Shown here: piece after piece, positions 51,253-60,435 of the stretch
Numbering within the stretch: position 1 is the first letter of the stretch
Layout: every line of letters starts with the position of its first letter
NCBI RefSeq assembly: GCF_004803405.1
Contig: NZ_SSXI01000113.1
Coordinates: 1 to 64,000 of the forward strand
Source: Nocardioides sp.
GTDB lineage: Bacteria; Actinomycetota; Actinomycetes; Propionibacteriales; Nocardioidaceae
Length of the DNA: 64,000 bases
Direction: 5' to 3'
Position numbers and translations under genes: made by a program
Notes under the pieces: generated by a model
Seen by the model: only the letters and a program-made list of their open reading frames with translations
Told to the model about the DNA's origin: nothing
Databases searched by the model: none

Positions 51253-52131
51253 GTGAGCGAGCGCGTCCTGGTGTCCGAGAAGGTCGGGCAGTTCTTCGTC
51301 GAGTCCGACCGCGGTCGGGACCGGCTGGAGTACACCGAGTACGGCGCCGGCGAGGCGTGGGTGGTGCTGCTGCCCGGGCTGCTGATCCCGCGCCGCATGC
51401 ACGACGGCCTCGCCCGCACACTCGCCTCGTCGGGCGCCCACGTGGTGACCCTCGACCTGCTCGGGCACGGGCGCTCCGACAAGCCCGACGACCCGCTGGT
51501 CTACTCGGTCACCTCGTTCGCCGAGCAGGTGGTCGCGCTGCTGGACCATCTCGGCGCGACGCAGGCGGTCGTCGGGGGCACCTCCCTGGGCGGCAACGTC
51601 GCGCTCGAGGTGGCCGCGATCGCGCCCAGCCGGGTGCGTGGCCTGATCGTGGAGATGCCGGTCCTGGACAACGCCCTCGAGGCCGCGATCGTCGCGTTCG
51701 CCCCGCTGCTGCTGACCGCGCGGTTCCTGCCGTTCGCCGTCTCGGGCGTCCGGCTCGCGAGTCGACGGATCCCGCGTCGCGTGGTGGCCGCCTGGATCGG
51801 CGTCGCCCTGGACAGCCTCGACCAGCAGCCGCGACCGATGGCGGCCTACGTGCACGGGGTGTTCTTCGGGCGCGCGGCTCCGCCCGTGAAGGAACGACTG
51901 CGGATGAAGGCGCCGGCGCTGGTCGTCGGCCACCCGCGCGACCCGATCCACCCCGCCGCCGATGCGGAGCTGCTGGCCGAGCAGCTGCCCAACGCGCGGT
52001 TCGTCAGGGCTCGGGGGATCCTCGAGTGGCGCACCCGACCCGAGCGCCTGGACCTCGAGGCGACCCGGTTCGTGCTCGAGTGCTGGCGGCCGGCGCGCCC
52101 CGCGCGCCGGGTGCGCCGTACCGGCGCCTGA
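51253..52131 (+). CDS. Alpha/beta hydrolase
   Basis: A 292-residue alpha/beta-hydrolase-fold protein: oxyanion segment LLPGLLIPRRMHDGL, nucleophile elbow GGTSLGGNVALEVAA, GHGRSDKPDD loop, and a cap region (residues 140-210). The late histidine expected of the triad is not in the usual GHxxxxE context; the C-terminal part reads FVRARGILEWRTRPERL, so the triad may be incomplete. No signal peptide. GTG 51253 is preceded at 6 nt by CAGACT (leaderless type). Substrate unknown. Confidence 0.78.
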   Translation: MSERVLVSEKVGQFFVESDRGRDRLEYTEYGAGEAWVVLLPGLLIPRRMHDGLARTLASSGAHVVTLDLLGHGRSDKPDDPLVYSVTSFAEQVVALLDHLGATQAVVGGTSLGGNVALEVAAIAPSRVRGLIVEMPVLDNALEAAIVAFAPLLLTARFLPFAVSGVRLASRRIPRRVVAAWIGVALDSLDQQPRPMAAYVHGVFFGRAAPPVKERLRMKAPALVVGHPRDPIHPAADAELLAEQLPNARFVRARGILEWRTRPERLDLEATRFVLECWRPARPARRVRRTGA

Positions 52132-52145
52132 GCCCCTCGCCGCGG

Positions 52146-52685
52146 TCAGGCGCTGGCGCGCTGCACCAGGGTGACCGCGTCGCGGACGACTGAATCCAGC
52201 GCGAGGTCGGTGTCGACCATGCCGCCGATCTCGTCGTCCTCGAGCGGCTCGAGGGTGCGGAGCTGGGAGTCGAGCAGCGTGGGGGGCATGAAGTGCGACC
52301 GGTCGGCCATCCGCCCCGCCAGGACCTCGGTGCTGCCGGCGAGGTGCACGAAGATCGTCGGCTCCGGAACCGCGGCGCGCAGCACGTCGCGGTAACGGCG
52401 GCGCAGCGCGGAGCAGGTCAGCACCGTCGGCTCGTCGGCCGCGTGCCGCTCCTCGGTCCACCGGGCGAGGGCGGCCAGCCAGCGTGCCCGATCGGCGTCG
52501 TCCAGCGGCGTGCCGGACGCCATCTTGGCGATGTTCGCCACCGGGTGGTGGTCGTCGCCGTCGGTCATGACCAGATCGAGCTCGGTGCTCAGGGCCCGGG
52601 CGACGGTCGACTTGCCGGTCCCGGAGACGCCCATCACGACGACGTGGAGGTGTGACGGGGTGGCGGCGGGTTCTGTCACTCCCAT
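52146..52685 (-). CDS. gntK: Gluconokinase
   Basis: A 179-residue kinase phosphorylating gluconate to 6-phosphogluconate. P-loop VVVMGVSGTGKSTVARAL, then LVMTDGDDHHPVANIAKMAS and DADRARWLAALARW, TVLTCSALRRRYRDVLR, and FMPPTLLDSQLRTLEPLE: the full GntK signature set. Length is normal. ATG 52685 is preceded at 6 nt by TATTGT, which may double as part of the divergent recO promoter. It stands alone without gluconate transport genes nearby. Confidence 0.93.
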   Translation of the reverse strand: MGVTEPAATPSHLHVVVMGVSGTGKSTVARALSTELDLVMTDGDDHHPVANIAKMASGTPLDDADRARWLAALARWTEERHAADEPTVLTCSALRRRYRDVLRAAVPEPTIFVHLAGSTEVLAGRMADRSHFMPPTLLDSQLRTLEPLEDDEIGGMVDTDLALDSVVRDAVTLVQRASA

Positions 52686-52691
52686 GGGCGC

Positions 52692-52697
52692 ACAATA
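52692..52697 (-). promoter_or_regulatory. Probable leaderless -10 element (TATTGT) of gntK
   Basis: Minus-strand TATTGT lies 6 nt before ATG 52685, in the 17-nt gap shared with recO. Confidence 0.45.
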
Positions 52698-52702
52698 GGT
52701 GG

Positions 52703-53455
52703 GTGCCCCTTTACCGTGACGAGGCGATCGTCCTGCGCACCCACAAGCTGGGTGAGGCGGACCGCATCATCACACTGCTGACGCGGGGCAACGGCCGGAT
52801 CCGTGCGGTGGCCAAGGGCGTGCGTCGTACGACGTCCCGGTGGGGCTCGCGGCTCGAGCCGTTCACGCACGTGGACCTCCAGCTCGCCGAGGGCCGCAGC
52901 CTCGACGTGATCACCCAGGCGGAGACCCAGGGGGCCTACGCGGCGGCGATCGGCTTCGACTACGACCGCTACACCGCCGGCACCGTCATGCTCGAGACCG
53001 CCGAGCGGCTGGTCGTCGAGGAGCGCGAGCCGGCGCGGCAGCAGTTCTCGTTGCTGCTCGGTGCGCTGAAGGCGATGGCGGCGGGGGAGCGGCAGCCCGG
53101 CCACGTGCTCGACTCCTACCTGCTGCGCGCGCTCGCCGTCGCCGGGTACGCGCCGACCTTCGTCGACTGCGCGCACTGCGGTCGCCCCCCGGTCCTGGCG
53201 ACCGGCGAGCTCGGCACCCACCGCTGGTTCAACCCGGCGATGGGTGGCGTGCTCTGCTCGACCTGCCGGATCCCCGGATCGGCGACCCCGGCACCCGAGA
53301 CGCTCACCCTGCTCGGCGCGCTGCTCGCCGGCGACTGGCCACTGGTCGAGGCCGGCGAGCCGCGCCACGTCCGCGAGGCCAGCGGCCTGATCGCCGCCTT
53401 CGTGCAGTGGCAGCTCGAGCGAGGGCTGCGGTCGCTGGTGTACGTCGAGCGCTGA
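52703..53455 (+). CDS. recO: DNA repair protein RecO
   Basis: Mediates RecA loading in the RecFOR pathway. The 250-residue product has the N-terminal OB fold (LYRDEAIVLRTHKLGEADRI; GVRRTTSRWGSRLEPFTHVD), a helical middle, and a zinc site formed by CAHCGRP and CSTCRIPG. GTG 52703 gives a canonical N terminus; the frame is open upstream but overlaps gntK. recO followed by uppS is standard in actinobacteria; here a palindromic repeat separates the two. Confidence 0.94.
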   Translation: MPLYRDEAIVLRTHKLGEADRIITLLTRGNGRIRAVAKGVRRTTSRWGSRLEPFTHVDLQLAEGRSLDVITQAETQGAYAAAIGFDYDRYTAGTVMLETAERLVVEEREPARQQFSLLLGALKAMAAGERQPGHVLDSYLLRALAVAGYAPTFVDCAHCGRPPVLATGELGTHRWFNPAMGGVLCSTCRIPGSATPAPETLTLLGALLAGDWPLVEAGEPRHVREASGLIAAFVQWQLERGLRSLVYVER

Positions 53456-53470
53456 GGTTGGTCTGCGGAG

Positions 53471-53568
53471 GTGCAGGTTTCCCAAGGTATGCAGCCGAAC
53501 CTGCACTTCCCACGGCGTACAGAGGCTGGGAAGCGTCGGTTGGGCTGCATACCTTGATGAACCTGCAG
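53471..53568. repeat. Dispersed long palindromic repeat, copy 2
   Basis: Two 42-bp arms (53471-53512 and 53527-53568) matching at 34 of 42 positions. The shared core AAGGTATGCAG is identical in both arms, and the centre contains CGTAC. It lies between the co-oriented recO and uppS genes, 15 nt after recO. Confidence 0.88.
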
Positions 53569-53592
53569 CTCGGCTCGACGCCCCCGCCCTGA

Positions 53593-53598
53593 CAGACT
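53593..53598 (+). promoter_or_regulatory. Probable leaderless -10 element (CAGACT) of uppS
   Basis: CAGACT lies 7 nt before GTG 53606. The palindromic repeat upstream would separate this promoter from recO transcription. Confidence 0.4.
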
Positions 53599-53605
53599 GC
53601 ACTCC

Positions 53606-54433
53606 GTGACCCGCGCCTCCCGACGCACCCGCGCCGCCGCAGCCTCGGCCGTCCGGTCAGAGCCCCGCCCACCCACCCCGCATCCCTCCGGCGCCCGGCC
53701 TCCGGCCATCCAGCCGGAGCTGGTGCCCCACCACGTGGCGATCGTGATGGACGGCAACGGGCGGTGGGCCCAGGAGCGCGGGCTGCCTCGGACGAAGGGC
53801 CACGAGCAAGGTGAGTCGTCGCTGTTCGACGTCGTCGAGGGTGCGATCGAGATCGGCGTGAAGGCGATCTCCGCCTACGCGTTCTCGACCGAGAACTGGT
53901 CGCGCAGCGCCGACGAGGTCAAGTTCCTCATGGGCTTCAACCGCGACGTGATCCGCCGCCGCCGGGACGAGATGCACGAGCTCGGCGTCCGCGTCCGCTG
54001 GGCCGGCCGCGCGCCTCGCCTGTGGAGGTCGGTCATCACCGAGCTACGGGTGGCCGAGGAGATGACGAAGCACAACGACGTCCTCACGCTCACGATGTGT
54101 GTCAACTACGGCGGCCGCGCCGAGCTGGGGGACGCCGCCCGGGCGCTGGCGCAGGACGTCGCTGCGGGCAGGGTCAACGCGGACCGGGTCGACGACCGCA
54201 CCCTCGCGCGCTACCTGTACGTCCCCGAGCTGCCGGACGCCGACCTGATCTGGCGTACGTCCGGCGAGCAACGGCTCTCCAACTTCATGCTGTACCAGGC
54301 GGCGTACTCGGAGTTCGTCTTCTCCGACGTCCTGTGGCCCGACGTGGACCGGCGCCATCTGTGGGAGGCGATCGACACCTACGCCCGGCGCGACCGGCGG
54401 TACGGCGGAGCTGAGCCCACCCCCTCCGGGTGA
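53606..54433 (+). CDS. uppS: Isoprenyl transferase (undecaprenyl/decaprenyl diphosphate synthase)
   Basis: cis-Prenyltransferase making the polyprenyl carrier for cell-wall synthesis. The 275-residue product has HVAIVMDGNGRWAQERGLPR (catalytic Asp and phosphate site), AFSTENWSRSADEV, and the C-terminal DLIWRTSGEQRLSNFMLYQ and YSEFVFSDVLWPD motifs. An N-terminal extension of about 45 residues, rich in Arg, Ala and Pro, precedes the core. GTG 53606 is the start. Chain length (C50 or C55) cannot be read from the sequence. Confidence 0.94.
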   Translation: MTRASRRTRAAAASAVRSEPRPPTPHPSGARPPAIQPELVPHHVAIVMDGNGRWAQERGLPRTKGHEQGESSLFDVVEGAIEIGVKAISAYAFSTENWSRSADEVKFLMGFNRDVIRRRRDEMHELGVRVRWAGRAPRLWRSVITELRVAEEMTKHNDVLTLTMCVNYGGRAELGDAARALAQDVAAGRVNADRVDDRTLARYLYVPELPDADLIWRTSGEQRLSNFMLYQAAYSEFVFSDVLWPDVDRRHLWEAIDTYARRDRRYGGAEPTPSG

Positions 54434-54541
54434 CCGTCGTACGGGCCACTCTCCATCCACAGCACCCCGGCGACACCGGGCCGTCCACAGGACCGGGCGG
54501 GGCAGGGTGCCCGCGCTCGTCGTGATGGCGAGGCTCGTCGC

Positions 54542-55483
54542 ATGGACCCACTCAGATGCCTCACCGCCGAATCCGGCTTCTTCACCCGGCAGGAGGCACT
54601 CAACGCCGGTTGCTCCGAACGTCAGATCGCACGGGCGCGGGCCTCTGGGGTTTGGGTCCGGTTCCGGCGCGGGTGCTACGCGTTCGCTGACGAATGGGCG
54701 CAGCTCGACGAGGTCGCGCGACATCGCGTGCGCTGCAACGCCGTGCTCAGGTCGCTGGGCGACGCCGTGGTCCTCAGCCACGTGTCCGGGGTGATCCGCC
54801 ACGACATCGACGTCTGGGGACTGAGGCTGGATCGCGTGCATGTGACGCGAGTCGACGGCGGGCCCGGTCGTGTCGAGGGTGATGTCGTGCACCACGAAGG
54901 TCTCGTCACCGACCAGGACGTGGTCGACGTGGAGGGCCAGCGCGTCCTGCGCGCCGAGCGCTGCGTACTGGAGGCCGGATCCCGTGCGTCGAACGAGAAG
55001 GCGCTGTGCCTCATGGAGTCCGGCCTGCGCCAGGCCAAGTTCGATCGGGACGCACTCGAGTCACAGTTCGCCCTGATGGCTCACTGGCCGTTCGCCCAGC
55101 ACCTCCACATCCCGGTGCGGTTGGCGGACCCGCGCTCGGAGTCGGTCGGTGAGTCGCGAGGGAACTGGTGGTTCTGGGCGCTCGGGATCCCCGCGCCGGA
55201 GCTCCAGTTCGAGATCCGCGACCACAGTGGTCGAGTGCTCGGGATCGCCGACTGGTGGTGGGAGAAGTACGGCCTGCTCGGTGAGTTCGACGGCCGGGTC
55301 AAGTACGGCCGCCTGCTCAAACCGGGTCAGGAACCGGGCGACGTGGTCTTCGAGGAGAAGGTTCGCGAGGACCTGCTCCGGGAGACGACCGGCGCCAAGA
55401 TGCTTCGGCTCACCTGGAACGACTACCGCGAGCCGCGCCGGATCCTCGCGCGGTTCAACCGGCTGGCCGGACGGGCTGGCTGA
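54542..55483 (+). CDS. AbiEi-like winged-helix protein with nuclease-like C-terminal domain
   Basis: A 313-residue protein. Residues 1-50 form an AbiEi-type winged helix (LTAESGFFTRQEALNAGCSE; RARASGVWVRFRRGCYAF). Residues 60-165 match the AbiEi middle region (VVLSHVSGVIRHDIDVWGL). The C-terminal part resembles a Vsr/DUF559-like restriction-endonuclease fold, with D, E, D and K in IADWWWEKYGLLGEFDGRVK and FEEKVREDLLR. No toxin partner (AbiEii) adjoins it. Two CCACAG boxes lie upstream (54455, 54483). It sits between repeat copies 2 and 3, downstream of uppS. Actinobacteria often carry many orphan copies of this type; function unknown. Confidence 0.7.
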   Translation: MDPLRCLTAESGFFTRQEALNAGCSERQIARARASGVWVRFRRGCYAFADEWAQLDEVARHRVRCNAVLRSLGDAVVLSHVSGVIRHDIDVWGLRLDRVHVTRVDGGPGRVEGDVVHHEGLVTDQDVVDVEGQRVLRAERCVLEAGSRASNEKALCLMESGLRQAKFDRDALESQFALMAHWPFAQHLHIPVRLADPRSESVGESRGNWWFWALGIPAPELQFEIRDHSGRVLGIADWWWEKYGLLGEFDGRVKYGRLLKPGQEPGDVVFEEKVREDLLRETTGAKMLRLTWNDYREPRRILARFNRLAGRAG

Positions 55484-55536
55484 CTGCTGGCCAGGCCGGC
55501 TGGCGGCCGTCCGCGGGCCGGTCGTACCGCTGGTGC

Positions 55537-55634
55537 GTGCAGGTTTCCCAAGGGATGCAGGCGAACCGACACTTCCCAGCCTCCGTACGGCCGGGGAAGC
55601 GCAGGTTCGGCTGCATCCCTTGGGAAACCTGCAG
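55537..55634. repeat. Dispersed long palindromic repeat, copy 3
   Basis: Inverted repeat of 98 bp with outer arms GTGCAGGTTTCCCAAGGGAT and its near-complement ending CTTGGGAAACCTGCAG, a GCAG[G/C]CGAACC core as in the other copies, inner TTCCC/GGGAA and a central CGTAC. Here the core reads AAGGGATGCAG in both arms, a compensated T-to-G change. It lies between convergent genes. Confidence 0.88.
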
Positions 55635-55678
55635 CCGCAGCAAGCCGCACCCCAACCAGCGCGCGGCCCGCAACCGGC

Positions 55679-56695
55679 TCAGTGCTCGTCGTAGTGAGTG
55701 TCGTGGGGGGCGTGGCGGTGCCCGTCGTGGACGTAGTCCAGGTGGTCGTCGTGCGGTACGGCGAGGTGCCCGCAGCCGGGGCCGTGCTCGTGCGGGTGCT
55801 CGCCGGTCGGCTCGTGCCCGACCGCGGCGCCGGCCGCGAACGGCTCCTGCAGACGTGCTCGGTGGCGCGCCCACACGCCGATCGGCCAGGCCACGACGAA
55901 GCCGCCGAGCGCCACAAGCACGATGGTCGCGCCGGGGGCGAGCGTGGTGCCTGCCGGCGCGAACGTCGCCAACAGCAGCCCGCCGAGGGAGGCGAGGCAG
56001 CCGAGGGCCATGGCAGCCGCGATGGTGGCCCGGAACGACCGGGTGAGCTGCTGGGCGGTCGCCACCGGCACGACGAGCAGCGCCGAGACCAGGAGCAGGC
56101 CGACGGTCCGCATCGCGACCGCGACGCTGACGGCCGCCAGAACCGCGATCATCACGTTGTAGAAGCGGACCCGCAGTCCCGCGACCCGCGCGAACTCGGC
56201 GTCCTGGGCCACCGCGAAGAGCTGGGGTGACAGTCCGACGCACAGGACGATCACGATGGCCGCGAGCACGAGGGTGACGATCACGTCTCCTTCGGAGATG
56301 CTCGTGATCGACCCGAAGAGGTACTGGCCCAGCGTGGCCATGCTCTGGCCTCCGAGACCGCTGATCAGGATGCCGCCGGCGAGACCGCCGTAGAACAGCA
56401 GGGCGAGCGCGACGTCGCCACTGGCCTCGCCGCGTTCCCGGATGACCTCGATGAGTACGGCGCCGAGCACTGCCACGACGACAGCGGTCCAGGTGGGGGA
56501 CGTGCCGGTCAGCAGCCCCAGCGCTACGCCGGTGACCGCGACATGCCCGATGCCGTCACCCATCAGTGCAAGCCGACGCTGGACGAGGAACGTTCCCACC
56601 GCGGGCGCCGCCAGACCGGTGATGACGGCTGCGATCAGGGCGCGCCGCATGAACGGCTCGTTGAGCAGCTCCAACGCGGTCGTCAACGAGGTCAC
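55679..56695 (-). CDS. znuB: Zinc ABC transporter permease (ZnuB-like) with His-rich tail
   Basis: A 338-residue ABC-3 family permease with eight or nine helices. LALMGDGIGHVAVTGVALGL and VAMRTVGLLLVSALLVVPVA are the conserved family segments. The last 45 residues form a cytoplasmic His/Asp-rich tail (EHPHEHGPGCGHLAVPHDDH; DGHRHAPHDTHYDEH) that could bind zinc. The start overlaps the znuC stop by 4 nt. Last gene of the znuA-znuC-znuB operon. Manganese is a less likely substrate given the Zur box and His-rich segments. Confidence 0.9.
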   Translation of the reverse strand: MTSLTTALELLNEPFMRRALIAAVITGLAAPAVGTFLVQRRLALMGDGIGHVAVTGVALGLLTGTSPTWTAVVVAVLGAVLIEVIRERGEASGDVALALLFYGGLAGGILISGLGGQSMATLGQYLFGSITSISEGDVIVTLVLAAIVIVLCVGLSPQLFAVAQDAEFARVAGLRVRFYNVMIAVLAAVSVAVAMRTVGLLLVSALLVVPVATAQQLTRSFRATIAAAMALGCLASLGGLLLATFAPAGTTLAPGATIVLVALGGFVVAWPIGVWARHRARLQEPFAAGAAVGHEPTGEHPHEHGPGCGHLAVPHDDHLDYVHDGHRHAPHDTHYDEH

Positions 56696-57513
56696 CGGGG
56701 GCCCTCGCTCGGGTCGAGCGGTGCCCGGACGCCGGGGGTGTGGTCGCGCACGACGGAGACCTCTGATTCGGGATGGTGGTGGTGGCTGTGCGGCTCGGCC
56801 ATCCAGGGTTCGTGCACCTCGTGGTCGCGCAGCGGCGGCCCGTCGTGGACGATGCGGCCGTCGCGCAGCACCACCGCTCGGTCGACCAAACGCGCGAGGG
56901 GGCCGAGCTCGTGGGCCACGAGGACGACCGTCGCACCGCGGTCCTTGAGCGCCGAGAGGGCGTCCGCCAGCGCCTGCTGGTTCGGAAGGTCCACGCCCGC
57001 TGTCGGCTCGTCGAGGAAGAACAGCTCGGGCTCGCCGGCGAGCGCTCGAGCGATCAGCGCCCGCTGCTGCTGCCCCCCGGAGAGCTGGCTGACGGCGTCG
57101 GTGCGTCGGTGGCTGAGGCCGACCACGTCCAGGGCGTCGCTGATCGCGGCCCGGTCGGCCCGCGAGAGCGGACGCAGCAGCCTGCGGCGCGTGAGGCGGC
57201 CGGAGGCCACGAGCTCCCAGACCGAAGCGGGCACGCCCGCCGCTGCGCTGGCACGTTGGGGGACGAACCCGATCCGGTGCCAGGCGCGGAACTGCCTCAA
57301 CGGCGTGCCGAACAGGTCCACCTCGCCCGTGGCGAGCGGCCGCAGGCCGAGGAGTGCCCGCACCAGAGTGGACTTGCCAGAGCCGTTGGCGCCCATGAGG
57401 GCGACGAACTCGCCGTGGCCTATCGCCAGGTCGATATGGCGCAGCACGGGACGCCCGCCGAGGACGACCGATCCTCCACGGACTGCGGCGACGCTGCTCG
57501 CGCTCACCCGCAC
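56692..57513 (-). CDS. znuC: Zinc ABC transporter ATP-binding protein (ZnuC-like)
   Basis: A 273-residue ATPase: Walker A GANGSGKST, signature QLSGGQQQRALIARALAGEP, Walker B LFFLDEPTAGVD, switch VLVAHELGPLA. The C-terminal end carries histidines (EPHSHHHHPESE), a further possible zinc-binding stretch. GTG 57513 overlaps the end of znuA by 10 nt and its stop overlaps znuB by 4 nt, so all three genes are translationally coupled. Confidence 0.92.
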   Translation of the reverse strand: MRVSASSVAAVRGGSVVLGGRPVLRHIDLAIGHGEFVALMGANGSGKSTLVRALLGLRPLATGEVDLFGTPLRQFRAWHRIGFVPQRASAAAGVPASVWELVASGRLTRRRLLRPLSRADRAAISDALDVVGLSHRRTDAVSQLSGGQQQRALIARALAGEPELFFLDEPTAGVDLPNQQALADALSALKDRGATVVLVAHELGPLARLVDRAVVLRDGRIVHDGPPLRDHEVHEPWMAEPHSHHHHPESEVSVVRDHTPGVRAPLDPSEGPR

Positions 57514-58568
57514 GCGTTCGCTGTGCGGAGCGCCTCGAGGTTCTGCCTCATGAGGGAAAGGTAGTCCTCATCGGACGTCTCGTCGGTGAGACCCTCGATC
57601 GGGTCGAGCACGTGGGTCTCGATGCCGAGGTCGTCGGCGAGGCTCTCGCTGAGGGCGGAGGAGCCCAGACGCTCGCTGAACACCGTGGTGATGCCCTTGG
57701 TCCGGACCAGATCCTGCAGCTCGGCGCGGTGGGCCGGGGACGGCTCGGCGTCGGGGGAGAGGCCCGCGATGGCCTCGAGGTGGATGTCGTACTTCTCGAG
57801 GTAGCTGAACGCGTCGTGCGCGACCACGACCGTGTTCCGCTCGCAGTCGGCGAGCCCTGTCGTGAACTCGCTGTCGAGCTTCTCCAGCTCCGCACGCAGA
57901 GCGGACGCGTTGGCGCGGTAGTCGTCGGCGTGGTCGGGGTCGGTCTGAGCCAGCTGCTCAGCGACAGCGTCGGCCAGCGTCGCCATCCTGATCGGGTCGT
58001 GCCAGAAGTGCGGGTCCTCGGCACCGTGGTCGTGGCCGTCCTCCTCGGCGTGCTCGGACTCGTCCGCGTGCTCGGACTCGTCCGCGTGATCCGACTCGTC
58101 GGCGTGCTCGGACTCGTCGGCGTGCTCCGACTCGTCCGCGTGCTCGGTCTCCTCGGCGTGCTCGGACTCGTCGGCGTGGTCGGCGTGCTCCTCGGCGGAC
58201 TCTCCGACGGCGAGCAGGTCGACGACCTTCGCGGCGTCGACGGCGGAGCCGGTGGCGATCTCCTTCACGGCGTCGTCGACGGCTGGCTGGAAGCCGTGCT
58301 CGTAGACCACCACGTCGGCGCTCGAGATCATGCCTGTCTGCCGGACGCCGAGCTCCAGGTCGTGTGCCTCGCCACCGGGCTGGGTGAGCAGCTCGACGTC
58401 CGCGTGCTCACCCGCGACGCGCTCGCTGACGAAGGCCAGGGGATAGAACGCCGCCGCGACGGTGACCGAGGAGTCGCTCGCGGCCTCGTCGTCGAGGGCG
58501 CCGCAACCCGCGACCGCGGTCGCGGTCATCGAGAGGGTCAGGAGGGAGGCCAGAGGTCCGAAGCGCAT
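57504..58568 (-). CDS. znuA: Zinc-binding lipoprotein ZnuA with His/Glu/Asp repeat loop
   Basis: A 354-residue cluster A-I metal-binding lipoprotein. The signal [15 protein letters not shown] has lipobox VAGC; the mature part begins [20 protein letters not shown]. Metal ligands are expected at [22 protein letters not shown] and [14 protein letters not shown]. Between them lies a loop of seven near-identical six-residue units (type EHADES), much more regular than the usual His-rich loop. ATG 58568 coincides with the end of the Zur box and the promoter spacing, so it is probably a leaderless start; ATG three codons upstream is the alternative. Confidence 0.92.
   Translation of the reverse strand: MRFGPLASLLTLSMTATAVAGCGALDDEAASDSSVTVAAAFYPLAFVSERVAGEHADVELLTQPGGEAHDLELGVRQTGMISSADVVVYEHGFQPAVDDAVKEIATGSAVDAAKVVDLLAVGESAEEHADHADESEHAEETEHADESEHADESEHADESDHADESEHADESEHAEEDGHDHGAEDPHFWHDPIRMATLADAVAEQLAQTDPDHADDYRANASALRAELEKLDSEFTTGLADCERNTVVVAHDAFSYLEKYDIHLEAIAGLSPDAEPSPAHRAELQDLVRTKGITTVFSERLGSSALSESLADDLGIETHVLDPIEGLTDETSDEDYLSLMRQNLEALRTANACG
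58049..58174. repeat. Seven tandem 18-bp units inside znuA
   Basis: CGTGCTCGGACTCGTCSG-type 18-bp units repeated seven times (58049-58066 to 58157-58174). They encode the His/Ala/Asp/Glu/Ser loop. Units differ by one to four bases; near-identity at DNA level suggests recent expansion. Confidence 0.88.
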
Positions 58569-58582
58569 GAGAACCATTCTCA
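58568..58582 (-). promoter_or_regulatory. Zur box overlapping the znuA start
   Basis: Minus strand TGAGAATGGTTCTCA: 6-bp arms TGAGAA/TTCTCA, close to the actinobacterial Zur consensus TGAAAATNATTTTCA. It covers the -10 element and the first base of the start codon. Confidence 0.75.
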
Positions 58583-58604
58583 CTCGCGGTCCGCGCGCGG
58601 TCAA
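58576..58604 (-). promoter_or_regulatory. znuA promoter (-35 TTGACC, -10 GAGAAT)
   Basis: Minus strand TTGACC (58599-58604), 17-nt spacer, GAGAAT (58576-58581), then 7 nt to ATG 58568. Spacing predicts a transcript starting at the A of the start codon. The -10 lies within the Zur box. Confidence 0.65.
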
Positions 58605-58612
58605 ATCCGCCG

Positions 58613-58618
58613 TAGAGT
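58613..58618 (+). promoter_or_regulatory. Probable leaderless -10 element (TAGAGT) of the monooxygenase-like gene
   Basis: TAGAGT lies 6 nt before GTG 58625. Confidence 0.45.
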
Positions 58619-58624
58619 TCCGCC

Positions 58625-58948
58625 GTGCTCGTCGTGAACCGCTTCCATGCCCCGGAGGACCCGGACGCCGTCCCGGCGTTCCGCGCCGATCTCGAGGGCG
58701 TGCACGCGCTCCTCGCCGGCATGCCGGGGTACGTCGACGGCTGGCTCGCCCGGAACCTCGACGAGCCCGGCCTGTGGCTGCTCAGCACGCGCTGGCAGAA
58801 CGTGGGCGCCTACCGGCGCGCGCTGTCGTCGTACGACGTGAAGCTGCACGGCGTCCCCGTGCTGAGCCGGGCGATCGACGAGCCCAGCGCGTACGAGGTG
58901 GTCGAGCCGAACGCGGTGCTCAACATCGCCGAGCCTCGCGTAACCTAG
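58625..58948 (+). CDS. Antibiotic-biosynthesis-monooxygenase (ABM)-like domain protein
   Basis: A 107-residue ferredoxin-fold protein of the ABM/dimeric alpha-beta barrel type: [56 protein letters not shown]. Such small proteins are haem-binding or quinol-type monooxygenases or have no known activity. It is divergent from znuA across a 56-bp gap containing the Zur box, so zinc-dependent control is possible from position, though the box is closer to znuA. glyS follows on the same strand. Confidence 0.7.
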   Translation: MLVVNRFHAPEDPDAVPAFRADLEGVHALLAGMPGYVDGWLARNLDEPGLWLLSTRWQNVGAYRRALSSYDVKLHGVPVLSRAIDEPSAYEVVEPNAVLNIAEPRVT

Positions 58949-59019
58949 GGGTTTGCTCCCGCGAGTCAACGACAACCACGCCCGGCAGCCAGCCTGGCTC
59001 GTCCCATAAAGGATTCCCC

Positions 59020-60428
<1,409 letters not shown>

Positions 60429-60435
<7 letters not shown>

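Noticed and set aside
49387-52695. An open frame of about 1100 codons on the minus strand across leuA and the hydrolase gene
   Set aside because: It is antisense to two clear genes and shows no motif; a result of high third-position GC.
54542-55483. Complete AbiE toxin-antitoxin system
   Set aside because: No AbiEii-type nucleotidyltransferase gene lies on either side.
58049-58174. Regular repeats considered as a CRISPR array
   Set aside because: The units are contiguous 18-bp codon-phased repeats without spacers, inside znuA.
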